Shown here piece after piece: positions 1 to 6,428 of a DNA stretch of 9,866 nucleotides. The DNA lies in the NCBI GenBank assembly GCA_049424465.1, contig JBMSSR010000103.1, positions 1-9,866 on the forward strand, read 5' to 3'. Origin of the DNA: UBA668 sp049424465 (GTDB taxonomy: Bacteria; Actinomycetota; Acidimicrobiia; Acidimicrobiales; Ilumatobacteraceae). Position numbers and translations under genes: made by a program. Position 1 is the first letter of the stretch; each line of letters opens with the position of its first letter. The notes beneath the pieces were generated by a model. It did no database searches. It was not told where the DNA came from and saw only the letters and a list, made by a program, of their open reading frames with translations.

Positions 1-61
1 CTTCGGCGCGACACTCGCCGACGAGGACTACGACACGGTCGGCGGTCTCGTCGCGCCGAAG
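1..61. repeat. 12-bp perfect inverted repeat at the left edge (arms 1-12 and 50-61)
   Basis: Bases 1-12 (CTTCGGCGCGAC) are the exact reverse complement of bases 50-61 (GTCGCGCCGAAG), separated by 37 bases. One arm begins at base 1 and the other ends just before the reading-frame switch. This could be a chance GC-rich match, but its position suggests a fold-back or mis-join at a contig end. Confidence 0.6.
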
Positions 62-70
62 GGCGACACC
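2..70 (+). other. Fragment resembling the C-terminal domain of a CorC/HlyC family protein
   Basis: Frame 2 reads FGATLADEDYDTVGGLV followed by APKGDT. The phrase DEDYDTVGGLV and a later G-[DE]-T are typical of the transporter-associated (CorC_HlyC) domain at the end of CBS-domain CorC/hemolysin-like proteins, where a few residues normally lie between GGLV and the PK-x-G-[DE] stretch; here they appear to be missing. Nearly all codons of this frame end in G or C over positions 2-70, whereas frame 1 (the downstream ferrochelatase frame) has many A/T third positions here. So the first 70 bases seem to code in a different frame from what follows, without a stop or start between. I read this as a fragment of another gene joined to hemH, either by assembly error at a contig edge or by a real rearrangement. 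The family identification is from memory of the motif on only about 23 residues. Confidence 0.4.
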
Positions 71-84
71 GCGGCGCCTCCTTC

Positions 85-450
85 CCGCTCGCCGGCGACC
101 GCTACCCGGATGAACTGCGCAGCACCGCCACCGCGGTGGCCGCACGTGTCGGCCTCGACGCCGGCGCGTGGGAGATCGCGTGGCAGAGCGCCGGGCGCAC
201 ACCCGAGCCGTGGCTTGGCCCCGACGTGCTCGAGGTCATCGACCGAGTCGCTGCGGACGGCGGCACCGGCGTGCTCGTCAGCGCAGTCGGGTTCGTGGCC
301 GACCATCTCGAGGTGCTGTACGACCTCGACATCGAGGCCTCACATCGCGCCGCCTCGCACGGCCTCGCCTTCGCCCGCACCGCGTGCGTCAACGACGATG
401 CGCAGGTGATCGCAGCGCTGGCGCAGCGCGTCATCGAGCTCGACCGCTGA
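85..450 (+). CDS. hemH: Ferrochelatase (coproporphyrin III / protoporphyrin ferrochelatase), C-terminal part, 5' truncated
   Basis: This is the last third of a ferrochelatase, which inserts Fe2+ into a porphyrin near the end of heme synthesis. Recognisable blocks in order are GDRYPDEL, WQSAGRTPEPWLGPDV, GFVADHLEVLYDLDIEA and a C-terminal helix ending RVIELDR. They match the Gram-positive type closely; the Glu in DHLEV corresponds to the conserved active-site Glu (E264 in Bacillus numbering). The catalytic His of the AHS-P motif should lie just upstream but is not found; homology starts at about 85-94 and earlier bases fit another protein. The start given is the approximate beginning of homology, not a start codon. 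The stop TGA (448-450) overlaps the ATG of the next gene by one base, so the two are probably translationally coupled. Actinobacterial members generally act on coproporphyrin III (CpfC), which is inferred here, not visible in the sequence. Confidence 0.88.
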   Translation, partial: PLAGDRYPDELRSTATAVAARVGLDAGAWEIAWQSAGRTPEPWLGPDVLEVIDRVAADGGTGVLVSAVGFVADHLEVLYDLDIEASHRAASHGLAFARTACVNDDAQVIAALAQRVIELDR

Positions 451-1841
451 TGGGTGCACCGGCGCGACGCATCGCCGTGATCGGCGGCGGCATCGCCGGT
501 CTGGCGGCAGCGCACGCGCTGGTCACACAGCACGCCGCCGAGGTCGCGCTGTTCGAGTCCGACGAGCGCCTCGGTGGGAAGCTGCGCACGTCGCCCTTCG
601 CCGGGCTGCCGGGAGTCGACGAGGGGCCGGACGCGTTTCTCGCCCGGCTGCCCTGGGCGACTGCTCTCGCCCGCGAGGTCGGCCTCGGCGAGCGCCTGAC
701 GTCGCCGCAGGCCGCTGGTGCCGCCCTGTGGTGGCGGCGCCTGCACCCGATCCCCAGCGGCCTGCTGCTCGGCATGCCCACCGGCGTCGCCGCGCTCGCA
801 CGGTCGGGCCTCATGACCTGGCCGGGCAAACTGCGCGCTGCGCTCGAACCGCTCGTCCCACGCACGTCGCTCTCAGCCGACTCGCTCGGCGCGTATGTCC
901 GCAGCCGGTTCGGCGACGAGGTCCACGAGCGACTGGTCGACCCGCTCGTCGGCAGCATCTACGCCGCCGACACCGATCGGTTCAGCCTCGCTGCGGTGCC
1001 GCAGATCGCCGACCTCGCCGCGACCTCGCGCAGTGTGCTCGTCGCCGGCCGGCGACGGCCTGCCACGACCGCTGCCGACGGACCGGTGTTCTACGCGCCG
1101 CGCGACGGCATGGCAGCGTTCGCCGACCGGGTTGCCACACACGTCCGCGATGCGGGTGGTCGGCTGCACCACTCGGTCACCATCACCGGCCTCGTGCCCC
1201 GCGGCGACGCGTGGTGGCTCGAGGCCGACACCCACGACGACGCAGCGAGCGCAGCACTGTCCGACGCGTTCGACGGTGTGGTGCTCGCACTGCCGGCGCC
1301 CGGCGCCGCGCGACTGCTGCGCGAGTCGGGGCTCAGCGGCACGCCGACCGACGTGCTGTCGGACATCGAGGCCGCTGACGTGGCGATGGTCTCGCTCGCC
1401 CTCGACGCCACCACATGGCCGGACCGACTGCGCGGCCTCAGCGGCTACCTGGTGCCGAAGCCGGTGCAGCACCTCGTCACGGCGGTCTCGTTCGGCTCGC
1501 AGAAGTGGGCACACTGGGACGACGGTCGTCAGGTCATCCTGCGCATCTCGCTCGGTCGCGACGGCCTGCCGGTGCTGCACCTCGACGACGAGCACCTCGT
1601 GGCGGCGGCGGTCGACGAGACGAGCCGCCATCTCGGCCTCGCGCTCGCGCCGACCGCTGCGCGCCTGACCCGGTGGCAGGGCGCCTTCCCGCAGTACCGA
1701 CCCCACCATGCCGCACGGGTCGCGACTGCCCGCCAGTCGATGCCGCGCGGGCTGGCACTCGCCGGTGCCGGCTACGACGGCATCGGCATCCCCGCCTGCG
1801 TCCGCAGCGCGCAACAGGCCGCAGCAACCGTCGTTGGCTGA
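450..1841 (+). CDS. hemY: HemY-type FAD-dependent coproporphyrinogen III / protoporphyrinogen IX oxidase
   Basis: This 463-residue protein oxidises a porphyrinogen to the porphyrin that ferrochelatase then metallates. The N-terminus carries the dinucleotide-binding motif GGGIAGL (G12-L18) and ends its first beta-alpha-beta unit with FESDERLGGKLRT, where E36 should bind the FAD ribose. The C-terminus has the amine-oxidase-fold FAD signature (LALAGAGYDGIGIPACV, from about residue 435). Length is normal for HemY/CgoX (about 450-480). The ATG at 450 overlaps the hemH stop (TGATG), and no better start is seen. In actinobacteria this family usually forms coproporphyrin III (CgoX), with ChdC completing the pathway; ChdC is not in this window. 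The substrate cannot be read from the sequence. The protein has no transmembrane segment and is expected to be soluble or peripherally membrane-bound. Confidence 0.92.
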   Translation: MGAPARRIAVIGGGIAGLAAAHALVTQHAAEVALFESDERLGGKLRTSPFAGLPGVDEGPDAFLARLPWATALAREVGLGERLTSPQAAGAALWWRRLHPIPSGLLLGMPTGVAALARSGLMTWPGKLRAALEPLVPRTSLSADSLGAYVRSRFGDEVHERLVDPLVGSIYAADTDRFSLAAVPQIADLAATSRSVLVAGRRRPATTAADGPVFYAPRDGMAAFADRVATHVRDAGGRLHHSVTITGLVPRGDAWWLEADTHDDAASAALSDAFDGVVLALPAPGAARLLRESGLSGTPTDVLSDIEAADVAMVSLALDATTWPDRLRGLSGYLVPKPVQHLVTAVSFGSQKWAHWDDGRQVILRISLGRDGLPVLHLDDEHLVAAAVDETSRHLGLALAPTAARLTRWQGAFPQYRPHHAARVATARQSMPRGLALAGAGYDGIGIPACVRSAQQAAATVVG

Positions 1842-1886
1842 CCGCCGACGGTCCACCGGTCGCGTCGGGGCTTCCGCGGGCGCCCG

Positions 1887-1895
1887 TGGCACAAT
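1887..1895 (+). promoter_or_regulatory. Weak candidate extended -10 element upstream of the sortase gene
   Basis: The 91-bp gap between hemY and the sortase (1842-1932) contains no TA dinucleotide at all, so no normal TAnnnT box exists there. The best candidate is TGG-CACAAT (1887-1895), an extended -10-like string without a good -35, which would start a transcript near 1902 with a leader of 20-30 bases. The gap has no clear terminator, so the sortase may instead be read through from hemY. Confidence 0.2.
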
Positions 1896-1918
1896 GACCT
1901 GAGCCCCCAGCACCCCCA

Positions 1919-1941
1919 CCGATGAGTCCCCGATGAGTCCC
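1919..1941 (+). repeat. Tandem duplication of an 11-bp unit over the sortase start codon
   Basis: CCGATGAGTCCC occurs at 1919-1930 and again at 1930-1941, an 11-bp tandem duplication that copies the start region. The first copy gives ATG at 1922, opening a four-codon frame (MSPR) whose TGA (1934-1936) overlaps the sortase ATG at 1933 as ATGA. The sortase itself begins M-S-P from the second copy. No Shine-Dalgarno sequence is seen before either ATG. Confidence 0.75.
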
Positions 1942-2583
1942 GTCACCCCTTGCACCTCCCCCACCGGGTCGCGACCGGTTCGTCGCGCCGTTGCCGCACT
2001 CGCCATCGCCGCCCTTGCGCTGGTCACCTCGTGTGGCGGGCAGGACGCCGCCGCGCCGCCCACCAGTGCGTCCACCACCACCTCGTCGACCACGTCGTCG
2101 ACCACCACCTCGACCACGAGCACGACGTCGACGACGCTGCCCGAACTGCCGGTGCTCGAGCCCGCGCCGCCCCCCGGCGAGGACGAGCCGGTGGTCGAGC
2201 TCGGCACGATGGAGATCCCGGCGATCGACGTCTCCGAGACCCTGTACGAGGGCGTCGCGCTGAGCACGCTCGACCTCGGGCCCGGGCACTGGCCCGGCTC
2301 GGCGATGCCCGGCGGCTACGGCAACGCAGTGGTCGGCGGCCACCGCACCAGCCACTCTCGGCCGTTCTACTACCTCGACCGGCTCGTCCCCGGCGACGAG
2401 ATCATCTACACCACCGCCGAGGGGCGGTTCGTGTACGTCATCACCGAGACGCGCATCGTCAGCCCCGAGGACATGTGGGTCGTCGAGCAGACCCCCGGCT
2501 ACACGACGACACTGTTCGCCTGCCACCCGCTGCACTCGACCGCCCAGCGCATCATCATCAGGGCGACGCTGCAGACCGCATGA
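1933..2583 (+). CDS. Sortase (class E-like) with a lipoprotein-type signal peptide
   Basis: This 216-residue protein is a surface transpeptidase that would cleave a sorting signal on an exported protein and join it to the cell wall or another acceptor. The N-terminus has arginines (R14, R17, R18), a hydrophobic run (about 19-32) and a lipobox-like VTSC with C34 followed by GG. Residues about 44-69 are a Thr/Ser-rich linker. The catalytic domain follows (about 85-216): GPGHWPG, then GNAVVGGHRTS with catalytic His137, then TLFACHP with catalytic Cys197, and Arg206 nine residues later. The His-Cys-Arg set is complete. Most sortases are anchored by a transmembrane helix, so a lipid anchor would be unusual; an uncleaved helix is the alternative. 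No LPxTG/LAxTG-type substrate is encoded here. The stop overlaps the lnt start (ATGA), implying coupling. The ATG at 1933 is the only one that reads into the signal peptide. Confidence 0.88.
   Translation: MSPVTPCTSPTGSRPVRRAVAALAIAALALVTSCGGQDAAAPPTSASTTTSSTTSSTTTSTTSTTSTTLPELPVLEPAPPPGEDEPVVELGTMEIPAIDVSETLYEGVALSTLDLGPGHWPGSAMPGGYGNAVVGGHRTSHSRPFYYLDRLVPGDEIIYTTAEGRFVYVITETRIVSPEDMWVVEQTPGYTTTLFACHPLHSTAQRIIIRATLQTA
2068..2139 (+). repeat. Low-complexity Thr/Ser-codon repeat inside the sortase gene
   Basis: The stretch is built from ACC/ACG/TCG/TCC codons, with GTCGACCAC-like units recurring. It encodes the Thr/Ser-only linker between the signal peptide and the sortase domain. Such linkers usually act as flexible, sometimes O-glycosylated, spacers across the cell wall. 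The DNA is prone to length change by slippage. Confidence 0.75.
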
Positions 2584-4112
2584 CGCGCCGTCTGCCCTCT
2601 CGCGGCGCGTTGCTCGCCGTGCTCGGTGGCCTGCTCGTCGCGCTGTCGCTGCCCCCGTGGGGCTTCTGGCCGCTCGCACTCGTGGGCGTCGCCGTGTTCG
2701 AGACGTCGCTCGGCGAGTCGCCCACCCCACGGCAACGCGTCGCCCGCGGGTGGCTGTTCGGTGCGGCATGGCTGTATCTCGGCATGTGCTGGATGTGGTT
2801 CCTCACCATCCCCGGCTACCTGTTGGCGGCAGCCCTGTTCGCCGGCCTGCACGCCCTTGCCGCACTCGTGGCGCCGACGGGTCGGTGGCGGGTGATCGGG
2901 CGACCTGCTGCCCACACCCTCGCCGAGGCGATCCGGTTCTTCGTGCCGTTCGGCGGTGTGCCACTCGCCAGCCTGCCCATCAGCCAGGCTGCCTCACCGT
3001 TCGCCGGGATCGTCAGTGTCGGCGGCACCGTGCTGCTGACGTGGTTCGTGCTGCAGGTCGGGTTCGCACTCGCCGGCCCCTCGCCCATCGTGCCGCGCCT
3101 GGCCCGCCAGCGCGGCGTCACGGCGAGACCCGAGTACCTCGGTGTCATCGGCATGGCCGTGGCGCTCGTCGTCTGGTGCGCGTCACCGTTCGCCGACTCG
3201 GCCGTGCACGACACCGGCACGGTGCTGCGCATCGCCGTGGTGCAGGGCGGTGGCGAGCAGGGGACGCGCGCCATCTACACCTCGGCTGCCGACGTGTTCG
3301 AGCGGCACATCGCAGCGACGCAGACGATCGCACCGGGTGAGGCAGACCTCGTCGTCTGGCCCGAGAACGTCATCGACGTCAACGGCATGCCGTTCACCGA
3401 CAGCCCCGAGTTCACCGAGGTTGCTGCCGAGGCCGCCCGCCTCGGCGTGCCGTTCGCCGTCGGCGTCACCGAGGACACCCCCGACGAGTCCGCCTTCCTC
3501 AACGCGCAGGTCGTGGTCACGCCACAGGGTGAGGCGATCAGCCGCTACGAGAAGGTACGACGCGTTCCGTTCGGCGAGTACATGCCGTTCCGCAGCACAC
3601 TCGCCGCCATCGGCGCGCCAGTGGCACTCGTGCCGCGGGACGCCGTGGCCGGGACCGGCCCCGCTGCGCTCGAGCTGCCGGACGGCACGCGTCTCGCTGT
3701 CGTCATCTCGTGGGAGGTGTTCTTCGGCGGTCGCGCCAACGAGGGCGTCGAGCACGGCGGCCAGGTGATCATCAACCCCACCAACGGCAGCAGCTACACG
3801 TGGACGGTGCTGCAGTCCCAGCAGGTGGCATCGTCACGACTGCGCGCGCACGAGCAGGGCCGATGGGTGGTGCAGGCCGCCCCCACCGGGTTCAGCGCGT
3901 TCGTGCGCCCCGACGGCACGGTGCTGCAGCGCACCGCGGTCAGCGAACAGGCGGTCATCATCAACGATGTCGTCGGTCGAACGGGTCGTACGTGGTACTC
4001 GCGACTCGGTGACCTGCCGTGGGTGTTGCTCGCCGCCGGGTCGCTCGCTGGCTCGCTGTGGGCGACCCGACGCAGTCGGCGCACCGCCACGCCGACCACA
4101 CCCGGGGCGTGA
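2580..4112 (+). CDS. lnt: Apolipoprotein N-acyltransferase (Lnt) with Ser in place of the nucleophile Cys
   Basis: This 510-residue membrane protein matches Lnt, which adds a third acyl chain to the N-terminal Cys of lipoproteins. Hydrophobic segments cover roughly residues 8-40, 55-98, 120-165 and 185-202, then the nitrilase-fold domain (about 215-465), then a C-terminal helix (about 480-494) with a basic tail. In the domain are VVWPENV (E262), SRYEKVRRVPFGEYMPF (K325, E333) and VVISWEVFF. By spacing, E262, K325 and residue 377 correspond to the E. coli triad E267-K335-C387, and E379 to E389. Residue 377 is TCG (3708-3710), Ser, not Cys. The family call is secure; catalytic activity is therefore uncertain, and the protein could be inactive, use an oxyester, or have another role. 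The ATG overlaps the sortase TGA (ATGA). A later QAAPTGFSAFV block is also typical of the family. Confidence 0.88.
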   Translation: MTRRLPSRGALLAVLGGLLVALSLPPWGFWPLALVGVAVFETSLGESPTPRQRVARGWLFGAAWLYLGMCWMWFLTIPGYLLAAALFAGLHALAALVAPTGRWRVIGRPAAHTLAEAIRFFVPFGGVPLASLPISQAASPFAGIVSVGGTVLLTWFVLQVGFALAGPSPIVPRLARQRGVTARPEYLGVIGMAVALVVWCASPFADSAVHDTGTVLRIAVVQGGGEQGTRAIYTSAADVFERHIAATQTIAPGEADLVVWPENVIDVNGMPFTDSPEFTEVAAEAARLGVPFAVGVTEDTPDESAFLNAQVVVTPQGEAISRYEKVRRVPFGEYMPFRSTLAAIGAPVALVPRDAVAGTGPAALELPDGTRLAVVISWEVFFGGRANEGVEHGGQVIINPTNGSSYTWTVLQSQQVASSRLRAHEQGRWVVQAAPTGFSAFVRPDGTVLQRTAVSEQAVIINDVVGRTGRTWYSRLGDLPWVLLAAGSLAGSLWATRRSRRTATPTTPGA

Positions 4113-4135
4113 CGGCACGAGACCCCTGTCGATCG

Positions 4136-4159
4136 GCGCCTGCGGCGCGCTGACCGCGC
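4136..4159. terminator. Possible weak bidirectional hairpin between convergent genes
   Basis: The 47-bp gap between the convergent lnt and dehydrogenase genes contains GCGCC-TGC-GGCGC (4136-4148) and an overlapping alternative GCGCG-CTGAC-CGCGC (4145-4159). Each has a perfect 5-bp GC stem. There is no T-run on either strand, so intrinsic termination is unproven; location is the main argument. Confidence 0.25.
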
Positions 4160-5137
4160 TCAGGCCGACGGGACGGGGATCGGCGTCGGCGGGGTGACGC
4201 CGGTCAGCACGGCGGCGACGTTCGATGCTGCAAGGCGCGCCATTGCGCTGCGTGTCTCGACCGTGGCCGAGCCGAGGTGGGGCACGAGCACGGCCTGCTC
4301 GCACTCGAGCAGGCCGGGGTGCACCGCCGGCTCGTGCTCGAACACATCGAGACCCGCACCGGCGATCGTGCCGGCCTTCAGCGCGTCGACCAGCGCCGCC
4401 TCGTCGACGATCGGCCCGCGCGCCGTGTTGATGAGGAACGCAGTCGGCTTCATCGACGACAGCTGTGCTGCGCCGATGAGGTGGTGCGTCGCCGGGCTGT
4501 ACGGACAGTTGAGGCTGACGACATCGCTCGTGGCGAGCAGCTCTGCCTGCGACATGAACGTCGCACCCAGCTCGTGCTCGATGGCCGCGTCGACCGGCTT
4601 GCGGTTGGCGTAGGCGATCGTCATGCCGAAGGCACGTGCCCGACGCGCCAGCGCCTGGCCGATGTCGCCCATGCCGATGATGCCCAGCTGTCGCCCCTGG
4701 ATACCGGCGCCGAGCATGTAGAACATGCCCCACTGCCACGCCGCACCACTGCGGATCACCCGTTCGCCCTCGCCGAGGCGGCGGGTCGACATCAGCACGA
4801 GTGCCATGGCGATGTCGGCCGTGGCATCGGTGAGCACACCTGGCGTATTGGTCGCGATCACGCCATGCCGCGCACACGCCGGCACGTCGATGTTGTTGTA
4901 GCCGACCGCGACGTTGGCGACGATCTTCAGCTGCGGACCTGCGGCGTCGAGCAGCGCGTCGTCGACCTTGGTGGTGAGCAGAGTGACGACAGCATCCGCG
5001 CCGCGCACCATCTCGTGGACCTGCTCGACCGTCGGCACATCAGTGCTCTCCCACGCGACGACATCGCCGGTGTCGCGCAACATCTCGAGGCCCGCGTCGG
5101 GGATGCGGCCGGTCACCGCAATGCGCGGCCGGCTCAT
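4160..5137 (-). CDS. D-2-hydroxyacid dehydrogenase, glyoxylate/hydroxypyruvate reductase type
   Basis: This 325-residue NAD(P)-dependent enzyme would reduce a 2-oxo acid to a D-2-hydroxy acid, or the reverse. The Rossmann motif is LGIIGMGDIG (G155, G157, G160). Catalytic residues are in place: R240 in NTARGPIVDE, E269 in LDVFEHEP, and H287 in VPHLGSA. Residues 73-82 (VANVAVGYNN) form the substrate-loop block typical of GyaR/GRHPR-like members. Length is usual for the family (310-335) and there is no extra regulatory domain as in long SerA. An Asn-Arg (N178, R179) near the end of beta-2 suggests NADPH preference, a soft inference. The ATG overlaps the stop of the upstream aminotransferase (ATGA), so the two are co-translated. 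Glyoxylate and hydroxypyruvate are the most likely substrates, but other 2-oxo acids are possible. Confidence 0.88.
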   Translation of the reverse strand: MSRPRIAVTGRIPDAGLEMLRDTGDVVAWESTDVPTVEQVHEMVRGADAVVTLLTTKVDDALLDAAGPQLKIVANVAVGYNNIDVPACARHGVIATNTPGVLTDATADIAMALVLMSTRRLGEGERVIRSGAAWQWGMFYMLGAGIQGRQLGIIGMGDIGQALARRARAFGMTIAYANRKPVDAAIEHELGATFMSQAELLATSDVVSLNCPYSPATHHLIGAAQLSSMKPTAFLINTARGPIVDEAALVDALKAGTIAGAGLDVFEHEPAVHPGLLECEQAVLVPHLGSATVETRSAMARLAASNVAAVLTGVTPPTPIPVPSA

Positions 5138-6330
5138 GCCGACTCGATCCAGCGACGCAGGCCCGACAATCCTTCGTGGATGTCATCGACCGACAGACCG
5201 CTGTACGCGAAGCGCACGAAGAAGTCCTGCTCGCCGGGCTGCGGGCGCCCGAAGTGCATGCGGGTGCAGAACGACACGCCCGTGTTGTGCAGCGCTGCCG
5301 TGGCGAACGAGGCCACGTCGCCGAAGCCCATGCGCTGCATGACGTCGGTGACCTTGGGGAACAGGTAGAAGGTCGACTCGGGCTTCGGGCACACCAGGCC
5401 GTCGATCTGTGCGAGCTCGCCCCACGCCGCATCACGACGGCGCTGCAGCTCGGCGAGGATCGCGCGCGGCCCGTCCTGCGAGCCGGTGATGCCCTCGACG
5501 CCCGCCGCCTGCACGAAGTGCGTGGTGCAGCTCTCGTCGTTGGTGTTGAGCTTGGCAATGCTCTCGGCGATGGCCGTGGGGCCGACGGCGGCGCCGAGGC
5601 GCCAGCCGGTCATCGCGAACTTCTTCGAGAACGTGTACAGGATGACCGTGCGGTCGTACATGCCGGGCAGCGACGCGATGGATGTCGACTCACCCGAGTA
5701 GCGCATCTCGTAGTACGCCTCGTCGGCGAGCACCCACAGGTCGTGCTCGATCGCCAGGTCGGCGATGGCCTGCATCTCCTCGGGCGTGCTCTCGCAGCCG
5801 AGCGGGTTCTGCAGATTGTTGTAGACGATGGCCCGTGTCGAGGGCGTGATGAGGCTGCGCAGATGGTCGAGGTCGATCGCAAAGCCGCGGTCGGTCTGGA
5901 CGTAGCGGTACGCCAGTGCGGTGCCGCCGTAGTACTCGATCATGCTCTCGTAGATCGGGTAGCCGGGGTTGGGGTACAGCACGCTGTCACCCGGGTTCAT
6001 CACGCTCTGGATGAACTTGCCGATCACCGGCTTGCCACCGGGCTGCACCACGACGTTGGCCGCCGAGTACTGCAGGCCGCGGCGCGACGCCACGTCGTGG
6101 GCCAGCGCCTCGCGCAACGGGGCGATGCCCGCAGCCGCGCAGTAACCGGTCTTGCCCTCGGCGATCGCCTTGTCCATCGCCGCGACCACGTTGGCGGGCG
6201 TCGGCAGGTTGATGTCCCCGAGGTGGAACGGGAACACCCGGTTCCCCTTCGAGGCCCAGTCGGCAGCAGCGAGCGACACCGCGAACGCGGTCTCGGTGCC
6301 GAGGTTGGAGAGTCGTTGCGCGAGTGCCAT
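5134..6330 (-). CDS. PLP-dependent class I/II aminotransferase (aspartate aminotransferase family)
   Basis: This 398-residue fold-type I transaminase moves an amino group between an amino acid and a 2-oxo acid. The PLP lysine is K236 in YTFSKKFAMTGWRLG. Other family residues are N175 in NLQNPLG, D203 and Y206 in LADEAYYEMRY, and R373 in FVRFAYS, which should bind the substrate alpha-carboxylate. The N-terminal LGTETAF and HLGDINLPTP blocks fit the I-gamma subgroup of bacterial AspC-like enzymes. The exact amino donor cannot be told from sequence. The ATG at 6330 is preceded at five bases by a purine-rich GGGGGA (6341-6336), one of the few Shine-Dalgarno-like sites in the window, which supports this start. 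It is first in a two-gene operon with a 2-hydroxyacid dehydrogenase that could reduce the 2-oxo acid it produces. Confidence 0.9.
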   Translation of the reverse strand: MALAQRLSNLGTETAFAVSLAAADWASKGNRVFPFHLGDINLPTPANVVAAMDKAIAEGKTGYCAAAGIAPLREALAHDVASRRGLQYSAANVVVQPGGKPVIGKFIQSVMNPGDSVLYPNPGYPIYESMIEYYGGTALAYRYVQTDRGFAIDLDHLRSLITPSTRAIVYNNLQNPLGCESTPEEMQAIADLAIEHDLWVLADEAYYEMRYSGESTSIASLPGMYDRTVILYTFSKKFAMTGWRLGAAVGPTAIAESIAKLNTNDESCTTHFVQAAGVEGITGSQDGPRAILAELQRRRDAAWGELAQIDGLVCPKPESTFYLFPKVTDVMQRMGFGDVASFATAALHNTGVSFCTRMHFGRPQPGEQDFFVRFAYSGLSVDDIHEGLSGLRRWIESA

Positions 6331-6363
6331 TGCGGTCCCCCAGACGTGTGAACGGTCGGCGAG

Positions 6364-6393
6364 AGCGTAGTCCGTCGCGGACCACCTGTTTCA
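6364..6393 (-). promoter_or_regulatory. Candidate promoter of the aminotransferase/dehydrogenase operon
   Basis: On the minus strand, TACGCT (6369-6364) fits the actinobacterial TAnnnT -10 box. TGAAAC (6393-6388), 18 bases upstream, is a poor -35. Transcription would begin near 6357, leaving about 27 bases of leader that contain the GGGGGA site. It lies in the 98-bp gap downstream of dtd on the same strand, so read-through from dtd is also possible. Confidence 0.4.
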
Positions 6394-6428
6394 CATGCCG
6401 GAACGGTCCCGCATCGTGGAACCGGCGG

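Noticed and set aside
168..449. In-frame upstream extension of hemY
   Set aside because: It would overlap ferrochelatase in another frame and is Arg-rich nonsense; the FAD motif needs only the start at 450.
1893..1901. ATG-ACC-TGA mini-frame after the candidate -10 box
   Set aside because: Two codons long, no ribosome-binding site, and explained by chance.
2068..2139. Repeated GTCGACCAC-like units considered as a CRISPR or regulatory repeat array
   Set aside because: Units are irregular and in frame with Thr/Ser codons of the sortase linker; no spacers.
873..2267. Long open frame on the minus strand (464 codons) opposite hemY and the sortase
   Set aside because: It lies antisense to two well-supported genes, has no recognisable domain and is Val/Arg/Gly-rich low-complexity, as expected for the complement of high-GC codons.
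6380..6425. GCCGG...CCGGC inverted repeat after dtd as a terminator
   Set aside because: Only a five-base stem with a 20-base loop and no T-run; too weak to call.
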